Below are positions 1 to 9,299 of a stretch of 31,888 nucleotides of DNA, piece by piece. The position numbers and the translations under genes are program-made. The DNA is from Bodo saltans (taxonomy: Eukaryota > Euglenozoa > Kinetoplastea > Eubodonida > Bodonidae): NCBI GenBank assembly GCA_001460835.1, contig CYKH01001747.1, forward strand, positions 1 to 31,888, written 5' to 3'. The notes under the pieces are model-generated. The model searched no databases. It was not told the origin of the DNA and was given only the letters and a program-made list of their open reading frames with translations. Every line of letters starts with the position of its first letter. Positions within the stretch are counted from its first letter, which is position 1.

Positions 1-1
1 G

Positions 2-352
2 AAATGCTCAGATGTTGGTTATCGCAAGTACAACGCCAAAATGAAAGCCAAGGGTGAATTGACGATCCCTGCCAACTCCGGGTTTCGTCGCGTCTTCCCC
101 CTTCTCGCCGCAAAGGAGGGTAACGAAGCGGTGCAAGCTTATCATGACCGTGAGATGCACATATTCCACCAGGTCTGGGAGGGCATGTCGTCCAACGCCT
201 CATCCGCGCAATCTTCTGTTCTATTGTCGCGACGAGCATCTAAAACGCCGCCAACCCCAACTGCTGGAGTAACAACCGCGGCGCGCAAATCATTTTCGTC
301 AGCCCCTGCGGCTGCGACAGTCCTTCCGAAACTGACTGTTCCGCGGCGTTGA
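2..352 (+). CDS. 3' end of an unidentified gene (partial)
   Basis: An open frame runs from the left edge of the window to a TGA stop, giving the last 116 residues of a longer protein. The first 60 or so residues look like folded sequence with mixed aromatic, charged and hydrophobic residues (for example FRRVFPLLAAKEGNEAVQAY). The remainder is a Ser/Thr/Ala/Pro-rich basic tail ending in Pro-Arg-Arg. An internal ATG at 41 exists, but the frame is open upstream of it with similar composition, so this is taken as a truncated gene and not a short one. I do not recognise the family. It lies on the same strand as all following genes and ends 168 bases before RIO1, a spacing typical of this window. 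Confidence 0.6.
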   Translation, partial: KCSDVGYRKYNAKMKAKGELTIPANSGFRRVFPLLAAKEGNEAVQAYHDREMHIFHQVWEGMSSNASSAQSSVLLSRRASKTPPTPTAGVTTAARKSFSSAPAAATVLPKLTVPRR

Positions 353-448
353 CGCATCAACAATTTGTACAGTATTTCTTGCTACTTCTTTGAAGGAACA
401 TTAATAAGAAAAACGGTAGAGAGTTCACTTTTATTGCTCGAATTGATT

Positions 449-487
449 CTTTTTACCTTCTTCTTTCACGACGGGATTTCGAAATAG
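449..487 (+). promoter_or_regulatory. Polypyrimidine tract and putative trans-splice acceptor for RIO1
   Basis: A 19-base T/C-rich run at 449-467 is followed by the first AG at 486-487, leaving a 5' leader of 33 bases before the ATG at 521. This is the expected layout for spliced-leader addition. Function is inferred from position and composition. Confidence 0.55.
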
Positions 488-520
488 ATACCCACTGCGT
501 GTGTCGCGCACTTACAAAAA

Positions 521-2179
521 ATGGCATCTATGGAGAGGAAGAAGGAGCTCAAGGAGCTGTTAAAGTACATGACTCCAGGAACCACCATCGAAGACCTCAT
601 GGAGGACTCTGATTCTGACGACGACTTCTATGGATTCGAAACTGTCGCGACCAAAGGTGGATCTGGTGTTAAGGTGGTCTCTACGGCGAATGGGGGCTCC
701 AACACGCAACAACCTCAGACGTCTAAGAGTAAGATGCAGCCGCAGCAGCACAACATTAACAATACGGTTCTCTCCAAGATCCGTGTCGATGACTACTACG
801 AGGGCGGCGGCATGGGCGGTGGTGGCGGTAGTGGAGGCAGCAAAATGAATCAGAAAGTACTCAACGAGCTCCGCGAGGCGACCATGTCCAGCAAGTACCA
901 CAAGACAAATGAGATTGATCGGTCTGAGCGTGCCACGACAGAGAACGTGATGGACCCTCGAACTCGCATGATCCTGTACAAGTTAGTCAACTCTGGCATG
1001 CTGCGTGAAGTGAACGGCTGCGTATCGACAGGCAAGGAGGCCAACGTTTACTACGCGGTGCGTGGCGATGGCAGCGATGCTGCTGTGAAAGTGTACAAAA
1101 CGTCCATCTTAGTATTTAAGGACCGTGAGCAGTACGTTGCCGGTGAATTCCGTTTCCAGCGGTACTGCAAGAGCAACCCAAGAAAAATGGTGCGCACGTG
1201 GGCGGAGAAGGAGGCCAGAAATCTTGGCCGCCTCGCAAACGTTGGCATTCGCGCACCGCGAGTCGTCATCCTGCGGCAGCACGTTCTCGTAATGGAATTC
1301 ATTGGCGTTGATGGGTGGCCCGCTCCCCGTTTAAAGGAAGTCAAGTTCCCCTCCACAACAAGCATGGACAGGTGTTACTTAGAACTCTGTGTCACAGTGC
1401 GAATTATGTTCCAATCTTGCAAGCTGGTGCACGGTGATTTATCCGAATACAACTTGTTGTTCCACGAGGGACACCTCGTAGTGATTGATGTATCACAATC
1501 AGTAGAGCACGAGCATCCTCAAGCAATCGCGTTCCTGCGACGTGATATTGTCAATGTCAATGCGTTCTTCCGAGGCCGTGGCCATCAGCACCTCTTTACT
1601 CTGCAGGATCTTTACTCGTTTATTACCGTAGTCGATGACGGAGATCTTTTGAGGCCGCTAAGTACCCGAGAGCAGCTCACAGAATACCTGGTGGCGATGC
1701 GCGAAGAGCGAGAGCAGGCTGGTGTCTACGGCCCAGTCGATATCGAGCAGGCAAAAATCGATGAGCAAGTGTTTATGCGCATTGAAGTCCCTCGTTCGTT
1801 GGAGTGCATTTCAGATATGAAAGCACCGAACGCCGAAGTTCGTGGGTTCGTGGAAGGACTTCTCGCGGTACCAGAAGCGAAAGATCCAGAACCAAGCGAA
1901 GTTGCTCCGGCAAAGCCTAAACGGATAGTCGCTGACGCGGAATCTGGCAGTGAGGATGATGATGACGAAGAAGGTGAGGAAGACGAGGAAGGAGAAGAAG
2001 GCGAAGAAAGGGAAGAAAGGGCCCCTCGTCCTGCTGGAGCCAAGACGCTTAACGACATGACCAAGGATGAGCGCAAGGAGCACAAAAAGGCAGTCAAGGA
2101 AGCGAATCGTGAAAAGCGACAAGCTAAAATGCCCAAACATGAAAAGAAGAAGGCCACGCGTCGTGTCAAGCATAAGTAA
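521..2179 (+). CDS. RIO1: RIO1-family atypical serine/threonine kinase (40S ribosome maturation)
   Basis: This 552-residue protein carries the hallmarks of RIO1 kinases. There is an ATP-binding loop STGKEANVYYA at residues 169-179, an invariant lysine at K190, the catalytic loop HGDLSEYN at 304-311 with D306, and a metal-binding aspartate at D323 in the IDVSQ motif. RIO1 is a cytoplasmic ATPase/kinase that releases late factors from pre-40S particles and supports final 18S rRNA maturation. The N-terminal 150 residues are acidic and low-complexity, with a glycine-rich run at about 95-106. The C terminus has a Glu/Asp-rich stretch at about 473-502, then a Lys/Arg-rich tail. An acidic C-terminal extension is usual for RIO1 and unlike RIO2, which has an N-terminal winged helix not seen here. 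The start is the first ATG after the putative splice acceptor. Confidence 0.95.
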   Translation: MASMERKKELKELLKYMTPGTTIEDLMEDSDSDDDFYGFETVATKGGSGVKVVSTANGGSNTQQPQTSKSKMQPQQHNINNTVLSKIRVDDYYEGGGMGGGGGSGGSKMNQKVLNELREATMSSKYHKTNEIDRSERATTENVMDPRTRMILYKLVNSGMLREVNGCVSTGKEANVYYAVRGDGSDAAVKVYKTSILVFKDREQYVAGEFRFQRYCKSNPRKMVRTWAEKEARNLGRLANVGIRAPRVVILRQHVLVMEFIGVDGWPAPRLKEVKFPSTTSMDRCYLELCVTVRIMFQSCKLVHGDLSEYNLLFHEGHLVVIDVSQSVEHEHPQAIAFLRRDIVNVNAFFRGRGHQHLFTLQDLYSFITVVDDGDLLRPLSTREQLTEYLVAMREEREQAGVYGPVDIEQAKIDEQVFMRIEVPRSLECISDMKAPNAEVRGFVEGLLAVPEAKDPEPSEVAPAKPKRIVADAESGSEDDDDEEGEEDEEGEEGEEREERAPRPAGAKTLNDMTKDERKEHKKAVKEANREKRQAKMPKHEKKKATRRVKHK

Positions 2180-2350
2180 ACGTCTCCCTATCTTTTTTTA
2201 AGGATGGAGTGCGTCGTGCAGTCGTAGGCAGGTCCTACCAAGTGTCATTAAATTCCCGTCGAGTAACTTTTGTGATGATTTGCAGCCGCAAATGCCAACC
2301 TATGCGTAGTGTAATCGAGTCCGGGTTTTTTTTGTGTGTAGCGCGGTGAT

Positions 2351-2374
2351 GTTCTCCTCTCTTCGTTGATTCAG
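2351..2374 (+). promoter_or_regulatory. Polypyrimidine tract and putative trans-splice acceptor
   Basis: A T/C-rich stretch at 2351-2364 is followed by TCAG ending at 2374. The next ATG is at 2393, giving an 18-base leader. The acceptor position excludes the non-ATG upstream part of the open frame (2366-2392) from being coding. Confidence 0.5.
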
Positions 2375-2392
2375 CACATTACAAGAAGAAAA

Positions 2393-3370
2393 ATGATTCA
2401 GCGAGTGGAAGTATGGCTTATTGTGATGGTCGCCATCCTGTCAATCTTCTCGCAGGGGTACTTTACCTCGTCGAGTGCGAGCGAACAGGAGAACGAGCAC
2501 GAGAGTGGTCAGCCAAAGAAGTCCAATTCATGGCTGCGAGACGATAAATCCTCAACTGCTGACGCTGAACACCACCATGATGATACCCACGACGAGTATC
2601 CTCATCATCTTCGTCGCGATGGTGAGTCACACGGCTCCGCCCTCGCACCACGCGAAGAACAAATTGCGCAGATTCAACAGGACCTAGAGGACCTGCGCGA
2701 TGGGAGGATGCGCGATAGCCTTGCTCGAACTCACCGCTCAAAGCAACTGTTAGATCAAGCGAAAAGTAACGCTGGTTGGATATTCAAGTCCGACGAAGAA
2801 AAGCAACGAATCGAGCGCCTTGATGCAGAGCATAACCGCGATCTCCGTGCACTTGCGGAAGTGAAGGCGGAAGAAAAGGCTTTAGAGACACGCATCAAGC
2901 CGCTGTACGGCATCGTCTCGGCACCGTTCTACATCGAACAACGCAATACCATTCGTTCGTGCGTTGCCAAGGTGCAAGAAGTAGCGTACAATCAAGCGTG
3001 GTACTCGGGCCTCTTCAATGCGCACCGTGCAGAAAGTCTCACGGACTTGCTTCTGCAGTTTCTGATTGAGTGGTTGATGGGGTATGTCCTCATGTACCCG
3101 TTTGCCGTTGGGTACTACGCATTGTGGGCCGCTCCCTGGTCCATCTATGAGTACAGCAACGGTGTCGTTGACATTATTCCCGCCGCAGTGGTGTGGGTGC
3201 TTGGTGTTGGTGTGATGCTACTACCTTTGATTGCGTTGTTCGGAGGCGGCTATCTAATCTTCGTGAAGTACGGTGAGCAGATTGCAGAGACGCTGCGACG
3301 CCGCGCTGAGGAGTCGCAACGTCGGCGTGAAGGCCCTCGCCCTCGTCCCCAAGCTGTGGGGCACTTCTAG
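2393..3370 (+). CDS. Unknown membrane protein with N-terminal signal sequence and C-terminal hydrophobic region
   Basis: The frame opens further upstream but without an ATG; the ATG at 2393 just follows a putative splice acceptor, giving 325 residues. Residues 1-23 form a hydrophobic signal peptide or anchor (MIQRVEVWLIVMVAILSIFS). Then come an acidic and histidine-rich segment and a charged, probably coiled-coil stretch (about 75-165). Two long hydrophobic regions follow at about 219-249 and 258-293, enough for two to four membrane helices. The tail is short, very basic and Arg/Pro-rich. The layout suggests a secretory-pathway protein with a luminal or extracellular coiled coil and a membrane hairpin near the C terminus. 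I do not recognise the family and assign no function. Confidence 0.8.
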   Translation: MIQRVEVWLIVMVAILSIFSQGYFTSSSASEQENEHESGQPKKSNSWLRDDKSSTADAEHHHDDTHDEYPHHLRRDGESHGSALAPREEQIAQIQQDLEDLRDGRMRDSLARTHRSKQLLDQAKSNAGWIFKSDEEKQRIERLDAEHNRDLRALAEVKAEEKALETRIKPLYGIVSAPFYIEQRNTIRSCVAKVQEVAYNQAWYSGLFNAHRAESLTDLLLQFLIEWLMGYVLMYPFAVGYYALWAAPWSIYEYSNGVVDIIPAAVVWVLGVGVMLLPLIALFGGGYLIFVKYGEQIAETLRRRAEESQRRREGPRPRPQAVGHF

Positions 3371-3501
3371 AGGGCATGGCCTGCGCCGTTGCGCGTCGCA
3401 AGTGAAGCACTATTTTGACGTTATTCGTAACATTGCTCACCGTGTCGTTTCTCTTTTGCGTTTGATTTTCTCTTACCTTTGCGTCGCCTTACGTTCTTCT
3501 A

Positions 3502-3525
3502 CGTTGACTACCTTTCCTCCCAAAG
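3502..3525 (+). promoter_or_regulatory. Polypyrimidine tract and putative trans-splice acceptor for the SNF2 gene
   Basis: A pyrimidine-rich run containing CTACCTTTCCTCCC is followed by AAAG ending at 3525. Only four bases would then separate the acceptor from the ATG at 3530. If the next AG, just before the ATG at 3548, is used instead, the protein would begin six residues later. Confidence 0.45.
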
Positions 3526-3529
3526 CTAA

Positions 3530-6500
3530 ATGTCTGTCATTCCTCAGATGGCATCATCGTCTGGCAGCGTCTTGCCGCTGACCTCATCGACGCCCTCTTC
3601 CCTTCGGATCACGTCTCCGCTGGCTGAGAAGCTCAAAAGTCATCAAACGGAAGGCCTTCACTTCTTATGGAAGCGTCTCATTGATGATGGACTCCTCCCC
3701 GCTGGCCTCAAGTGCCGTGGCTCCATCCGGGTTGAAGACCGAGCTGCAGCGTACGCCCGCTCATATGGTGCTGTTCTTGGACACTCCATGGGACTTGGGA
3801 AAACATTTACGTCGTTGTGCTTCGTGATGCTGGTGCAAGCCGAGCTGCATCGACGCCTGCAAGCTGCCAACAAGTCTATCAGCGAGTCTGTTATCCCGCC
3901 CTTTGGCGCATGCCCGAGATTGCGTGTTCTGATTGTCGCGCCACGATCCTGCATTCCACATTGGGAGCAGAGCGTGCAAGATTGGATACGTAGCGACCTC
4001 TTCACCTCGTCCATGCCGATGCATATCCCCTCCTTCCGCCCACGAGAGTCCATCACCATCGCGCTTGAAAAGTTTTACAGAGTCGGGGGCATCATGGTGC
4101 TTGGGTATGAAGAGCACCTTCGTCTTCTTGAAAGGCTAGACCAGCAGCTTGACCGGGCTCCCAACACCCCCCTTCCGGTGCGCAATGTCGAGCCTGCGCA
4201 TCGGCGCATCACGAGCCTTCTCGACACCCTCAGACCCCCGCCACCCACCGAGGTCGCTCGGTGGAAAGCCAAAGCTGCAACATACAGCGATATGCTCAGG
4301 GACGTTGACGTGGTCCTCCTTGACGAGTCGCATCGGCTCAAAACGATCAAGTCTGTCCAAGTGCGAGAACTCACAAAGAACATTGCCAACGTCCCCCTTC
4401 GCGTTGCACTGACCGGAACACCGCTTCAAAATCACCTCTCTGAGTATTTGTGTATGACAAATATCGTGAATGGTCTCCGTGTCGACCCTGTGCACTTTCG
4501 ACAGTCGATTGCGCAGCCAATTGAGCGTGGCCAGTGTGTGGATGCAAGTCGCCACGATTTCGAAAAGATGCAGATCTGTGTTGCGCGGCTCCGGTCGATG
4601 TTCAGTGGCATGGTGCATCGTTGCGGCGTAGAGCTGCTCGAACGTTCCTTGCCTCCACGCTTCGAGACGATCCTCTTCGTGGAGCTCAGCAGGAGCCAAG
4701 AGCAGTGCTATCATGAGATGCTGAAGCGTCGAGGGGAGTCGATCAAGGTGCTTGAAATGCGCCATGAAGCATCTCGAATTTGTGCTCATCCCATCCTGGT
4801 GGACAGCAGGTATTGCGCACAGCACGATTTGGAACGTGACGATGGCGACAGCTCTGGACATGGTGAAGACGATGAGGGCGTGAGAGTCGACCACCGGCAT
4901 GCGTTGCCTCGCCTTGAAAGTCGTAAGCGTGTACGGTCAGGATTCGATATTCCTCCCAACGCGCTTGAACAAGCGAAGCTTGACGACTCTCCAAAGCTGC
5001 GGCTGTGCATTGATCTCATTAAGCAAATTTTGCAACGAGGGGAGAAGGTGGTCGTGTTTGCCATGTACATTGGCATCCTTCAGTTGACTGCACATTTTCT
5101 GATGCAGCGTCGCATCGACTATTTCTTGTTGACTGGCGACACAATGCTTGAACGCCGTCGGGCCATGATGCAAGAATTTCGCCAAAACAAACCTGGAACG
5201 CCATCTGTGTTTATGTGCTCTACCAAAGCCGGTGGCGTTGGGATCAATTTACTCCCAGCAAATCACTGCATCCTCCTCGACACTTCATGGAATCCAGCGG
5301 ATGACTGCCAAGCAACCTTCCGCATTTACCGCTACGGCCAGACGATGCCGGTCTACACGTACCGCCTGTGCAGCTATGGTACTGCTGAACATGTGGTGTT
5401 CTCTTACGCGGTTCGTAAAGAGTGGACCCATCGTAAAGTTGCTGATGTGGGCGACCCTCATAGGCGCGAACGGGAGGAGCGAGTTCACTATTTGCAGTAC
5501 CCGTGCTCGCTTCCATTACCTGGGTGGGTGTTGAATGACAACGTGCCAGGAAGTCCGGCTGCCACGGCGAAGGCAAACCCCCTGGGACGTGTTGGGGGCC
5601 TCCCTCACGCCCGTCAACTTGCATTTGGTCTTTCTCGCAGCTTCGCCCACCTACAAAGCTCATCAAGCGACTCCGGCTCTTCCTCCTGTGATGGCAGTGA
5701 CAACGATGATGATGGGTATCGCCCACAAGCACCACGACCATCTCGCCAAGGTGCACCCTCACGCAGCAAGCCGCCCCCAACAGCAAGCATTGTGACCTTC
5801 AAACAGTACCTTGAGCGATCATGCCCGTTGATTCTTACGTTGCATCAACACGTTCTGTCCACAGTGGTTGCTGCCGTGGAGCACTCATTTCTCCTGCGCG
5901 ATAACACAGACGAAATCATTAAAGACCTTCATAAGCAGTTAGAGGAGAAGGCTAACACCACCCGACTCCTCCTAGCACGGCCGACTCACACACTGCACGC
6001 AGATGATGATGACGAGAACTCCACCAAGGTGGGAGTGCGTGGCGCTCAGCATCGTGGCGGTGCACTCATTGAGCCTCATTTGTTGCACAATGAGCTGCCG
6101 GTGGAGGATAAGATTGCGCACATTGCCGATACCTTTGTCGCAGCATTATGGGACCGCTATCAAGAAGCGTCGTTGACGAAGTTTGGGTCAAGGCACAATA
6201 GCCGAGCAGCATGGGAGAGTGAAGTCGTCTCTACGTGGGGTGAGCTCCTGAAACAGCTCGATGATCATCGTGGAGCGGCAAGTGAGCAGCCACTTCTTTC
6301 GTCTCACAAACTGCAGAGCGTTCGATCCATCGTTGTGTTGGGGTATCGTCTCGCCTGCACGGAGTTCGTCAAGACGCTAAAGCACTCCACCACTCGTGCA
6401 ACACTCGACGCTCATTGTCGTTTGGCATTGCATCTGGACCTTCTCACTGCGCTGTCTACCAAAGGTGCGACTGTGTGGGAGCGCTTGCCGACGGCGTGGG

Positions 6501-8500
6501 TCTGTGAGTGCCTTACAGAGCAGAGCTTCAAGCGTCCGTTTGTACAGCAGATGATTCACATGGGCATCCGCTCATTATTGTGGCGTGCCCTCCAACAACC
6601 CCGGGGAGCTCATGGTGCAGTGTCCGATGTGGTGACATCAGCGGTGGAGCTGATCGTTGCGCATCGCATCCTCGAAGACGGGGGAGACTTCATTCATCCA
6701 TTGCTGCATGTGGGCATATCTGATAGCCAGCAACTCCGCATGTTGGACGTGTTCATTGATACATTAATGCATAGCATTTGGCCCGAGTACAAGGGAATAC
6801 CACCGTCGCCATTGGCATCAGAGGAACGCCTAAAAGCAGCGAGACAGCCGTTGTCGGCGCTGATTGACAGTGATCGTGAGTGGGGCGACGTGGATCCCAG
6901 CGCGGTCCTCTCCATGGCCCAAGCTGCTGTCCTGACCAACCTGCCTCTGTCCGCGGATCGGATGGGGCATTATCTCTGCGGCCAGTGCAGTCGCGGCATC
7001 GTGCGTATTCGTGCACCCAATGAGGCGTTCGATCGTCAAGGGGGGAGCAGGGGAAGTGCAGTGCGTGTCTGTTGTGACGTGTGCGACTACGACCTGGTAG
7101 ATGTGCTGCTTCATAAGCCTGCACTTCGAAGTGACCTTATCTTGGAGCGGTGGTCGGTCGGCCTGCTCTCCCTCGCGGACTGGGACATTCCACGCTCAGT
7201 TGGCGCTGAATTTGCACTCGAGGAGTTGACGCATCAACATCCCATCAAATTTATGCACGAGCTCATCCGAACGCAAAGGTTCGCAAAGGGGCTCTTCACA
7301 CGCAAAGATGCGAACTGCTCGTTTTTCTCCCCTCGTCCAGAACAACGCAAACTTGCTGATCTCACGAAAGTTCAAGGAGCCGTCCACACCCTGCCTAGAG
7401 TCCTCTACGCTGCAGGCATCGATGTGGCGTTGTCTCAAGTGCCTCGTCACCACTTGATGATGCTGTCCCTGCAATGTGGCGCCTCGTCACTGCAGGAACT
7501 AGCTCGACGGCTGCAGGTCTACGGAAGCGGAGTGTACGAGCATGCAAAAACAAACTGCCGTGCGACACTCGTGGAGTGCTGGTCGCAGCTTCGATCACAA
7601 TCCGAGTACAATGACCAGCGCGTCCCGGAGATGTTTGTGCTACTTGGGCTGCACTACACAGCAGCCTTCGAAATTACGTCGACGGCGGACCTTCTTGACG
7701 ATGCCGCCTTTAGGGACGTGTCTTTTGACCATGACGATGACGACGACTCAAGTCCAAGCTCACAACCAAACTCTGATACGGACGCTGCACGGTGTCAGCG
7801 CCTTGTGATGTTCCGAGAAGTGTGTTACGCCCTCGCATGGAGCCGGTATCGAGAGCGCCTCGTTCAATCTCCTGTCCCGAAGAACTTAATGGAGGTTGTC
7901 ATGCGGCACAAGAAATCGTTACGGAGCCTAGGAGCAATGGCGTCGTCGCCCATGGACTCACCCCTCGTCAGGCCCCAAGCCTCTGAGTTCTTGCCCTGGA
8001 GCAACGACCCTGCTCGGGAGGCGCTCCTTCAAGACGTGCATCATCTTGCCGATGAGGTCAACTCCTTCATCTCCGATACATCAGTTCCCTCTCCTCCCTC
8101 TGCCTTCGACAGTGATGAGGATGAGGCGCTTCCCTCCAAAATTGCTCATACTTGGACTCGCTCAATGTTGTCGTTGGAGGACGGGGCGTCGATATGGACG
8201 GAGGAGGATCTTGCCGCCATCAAAAAGTATCGTGGCGATTTGCTATGGAATGCGTTGGTCGAAGTCTTCGGTCCTGGCGTCCTCAGTACCCCTGTGTGGC
8301 TAGCAACTCGCAGCGAGCCAACTGAAGATGAGACCAGTGAAGCGGATCATGATGATCTGATCACCTCTGAGCTTCTTATTCCTGATGACATGCACTTCGT
8401 CACGTTCGGGACCATTGCGCCAATGAGCCCAGCACAAGCTGCCGACGCATTCTTTCACATGATGGTCGAGGCCGCTTGTGAGATTTCATGGGTCGGATAA
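3530..8500 (+). CDS. Large SNF2-family chromatin-remodelling ATPase, ATRX/ARIP4-like, with novel C-terminal half
   Basis: This 1656-residue protein begins with a complete SNF2 motor. The Walker A motif MGLGKT lies at 87-92 (K91), and the Walker B box is DESH at 265-268. Motif III LTGTPLQN begins at 294. The second lobe has AGGVGINL at 567-574 and RIYRYGQ at 598-604, followed by PVYTYRL. The R-x-YR-x-GQ-x-x-P-V/T-Y-YRL pattern and the long insert between motifs Ia and II resemble the ATRX/ARIP4/Rad54-like group more than ISWI or CHD. Such enzymes move nucleosomes or translocate on DNA in the nucleus. After about residue 640 there is a Ser/Asp-rich linker, then about 1000 residues with no domain I recognise. 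Exceptions are a probable zinc-binding knuckle, C1150-x2-C1153 paired with C1182-x2-C1185, and two further Asp/Ser-rich linkers. No chromodomain, bromodomain or SANT-like segment was seen. Motor assignment is secure; the subfamily is likely but not proven. Confidence 0.9.
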   Translation: MSVIPQMASSSGSVLPLTSSTPSSLRITSPLAEKLKSHQTEGLHFLWKRLIDDGLLPAGLKCRGSIRVEDRAAAYARSYGAVLGHSMGLGKTFTSLCFVMLVQAELHRRLQAANKSISESVIPPFGACPRLRVLIVAPRSCIPHWEQSVQDWIRSDLFTSSMPMHIPSFRPRESITIALEKFYRVGGIMVLGYEEHLRLLERLDQQLDRAPNTPLPVRNVEPAHRRITSLLDTLRPPPPTEVARWKAKAATYSDMLRDVDVVLLDESHRLKTIKSVQVRELTKNIANVPLRVALTGTPLQNHLSEYLCMTNIVNGLRVDPVHFRQSIAQPIERGQCVDASRHDFEKMQICVARLRSMFSGMVHRCGVELLERSLPPRFETILFVELSRSQEQCYHEMLKRRGESIKVLEMRHEASRICAHPILVDSRYCAQHDLERDDGDSSGHGEDDEGVRVDHRHALPRLESRKRVRSGFDIPPNALEQAKLDDSPKLRLCIDLIKQILQRGEKVVVFAMYIGILQLTAHFLMQRRIDYFLLTGDTMLERRRAMMQEFRQNKPGTPSVFMCSTKAGGVGINLLPANHCILLDTSWNPADDCQATFRIYRYGQTMPVYTYRLCSYGTAEHVVFSYAVRKEWTHRKVADVGDPHRREREERVHYLQYPCSLPLPGWVLNDNVPGSPAATAKANPLGRVGGLPHARQLAFGLSRSFAHLQSSSSDSGSSSCDGSDNDDDGYRPQAPRPSRQGAPSRSKPPPTASIVTFKQYLERSCPLILTLHQHVLSTVVAAVEHSFLLRDNTDEIIKDLHKQLEEKANTTRLLLARPTHTLHADDDDENSTKVGVRGAQHRGGALIEPHLLHNELPVEDKIAHIADTFVAALWDRYQEASLTKFGSRHNSRAAWESEVVSTWGELLKQLDDHRGAASEQPLLSSHKLQSVRSIVVLGYRLACTEFVKTLKHSTTRATLDAHCRLALHLDLLTALSTKGATVWERLPTAWVCECLTEQSFKRPFVQQMIHMGIRSLLWRALQQPRGAHGAVSDVVTSAVELIVAHRILEDGGDFIHPLLHVGISDSQQLRMLDVFIDTLMHSIWPEYKGIPPSPLASEERLKAARQPLSALIDSDREWGDVDPSAVLSMAQAAVLTNLPLSADRMGHYLCGQCSRGIVRIRAPNEAFDRQGGSRGSAVRVCCDVCDYDLVDVLLHKPALRSDLILERWSVGLLSLADWDIPRSVGAEFALEELTHQHPIKFMHELIRTQRFAKGLFTRKDANCSFFSPRPEQRKLADLTKVQGAVHTLPRVLYAAGIDVALSQVPRHHLMMLSLQCGASSLQELARRLQVYGSGVYEHAKTNCRATLVECWSQLRSQSEYNDQRVPEMFVLLGLHYTAAFEITSTADLLDDAAFRDVSFDHDDDDDSSPSSQPNSDTDAARCQRLVMFREVCYALAWSRYRERLVQSPVPKNLMEVVMRHKKSLRSLGAMASSPMDSPLVRPQASEFLPWSNDPAREALLQDVHHLADEVNSFISDTSVPSPPSAFDSDEDEALPSKIAHTWTRSMLSLEDGASIWTEEDLAAIKKYRGDLLWNALVEVFGPGVLSTPVWLATRSEPTEDETSEADHDDLITSELLIPDDMHFVTFGTIAPMSPAQAADAFFHMMVEAACEISWVG

Positions 8501-8650
8501 TTCTTCGCAATCATTCGTAAGAAGAAAGAAACACAGTATTCATAAAATGGTAAACTTAGATTCGTTGTGACATCAAACATAGTTTGAACAACCGGATCAT
8601 TCTCATTACAATGAACCACTCAGTCTGCAGTATTGTTGGGATGTTATTGT

Positions 8651-8674
8651 TTTTTGCAAAATTAAACAAACCAG
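8651..8674 (+). promoter_or_regulatory. Putative trans-splice acceptor
   Basis: A T-rich run around 8645-8656 is followed by an A-rich stretch and CCAG ending at 8674. The next in-frame ATG is at 8715. Inferred from position. Confidence 0.35.
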
Positions 8675-8714
8675 TTGGCAACACAACTTCAAAAGATATC
8701 CACACCTCTTCAAT

Positions 8715-9299
8715 ATGAGTTACTTTGATGATCGACGACCAACCACTCGCATGATTGGTGGTTACATTTTTGGTGCTATGGGTGGCGCTACAGCAGGAGC
8801 GCTCATGGCCATGACAGGGCCTGGCCAAGCGGTCGTGGTGCCCATGGCGATGTACTTCGGCATTCAGATGGGAGTCTTCCAGACGATCCTGCACTCAGAA
8901 GGATCCATTGAGAACCGCACCGAAGATTTCGATGGTGGAAAATGGGGTGGGGCGATCTTGGGCTCAGCGTTGGGTGCCATTGCCGCGTATCCTGGCCTTC
9001 CTACCAAAAGTGGGCTGATCGCCTGCACTGGTGCTCTTACACTCGCTGGTGCCTCATCGATCACCACATACAATCACACTTGTCAAGTTGCGGATTACTT
9101 TGTTCGCGGTGTTGACCGGACGACGCTCATCACTGACAGTGCAGCATGTGCCGCAACGCTCCTTGTGAACAGCATTGCGTTTTGGCGGTTGTCTCCTCCA
9201 CTCGGGAAAGGGTTCAAGCCGGCAGTGGTCGGTCGTGCAGCTATTTTCCTAGCTGTTCCGCCCCTTGTCGTGCAGCAACTTGAGCGGACCTTTCAGTAG
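8715..9299 (+). CDS. Small glycine/alanine-rich membrane protein, possibly Tim17-like
   Basis: This 194-residue protein has several hydrophobic segments rich in small residues. Residues 14-36 are a Gly/Ala-rich helix (GGYIFGAMGGATAGALMAM). A second lies at about 75-95 after GGKWGGAILGSALGA, a third at about 97-113, and further hydrophobic stretches at about 137-155 and 168-186. Repeated GxxxG/GxxGA spacing and a length near 200 residues are reminiscent of the Tim17/Tim22/Tim23 mitochondrial import family. The family's signature motif is not clear enough to assign it. There is no cleavable signal; the N terminus is short and polar (MSYFDDRRPT). Multi-spanning membrane topology is well supported by composition, while the mitochondrial location is only a guess. 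Confidence 0.75.
   Translation: MSYFDDRRPTTRMIGGYIFGAMGGATAGALMAMTGPGQAVVVPMAMYFGIQMGVFQTILHSEGSIENRTEDFDGGKWGGAILGSALGAIAAYPGLPTKSGLIACTGALTLAGASSITTYNHTCQVADYFVRGVDRTTLITDSAACAATLLVNSIAFWRLSPPLGKGFKPAVVGRAAIFLAVPPLVVQQLERTFQ

Noticed and set aside
2366-2392. Extension of the membrane-protein frame upstream of 2393
   Set aside because: The extended frame has no ATG (it opens with TTG) and overlaps the putative splice acceptor at 2373-2374.
4136-4900. 254-residue open frame on the - strand
   Set aside because: It lies wholly inside the SNF2 motor, whose conserved motifs on the + strand span the same bases; no independent splice signal or domain is visible.
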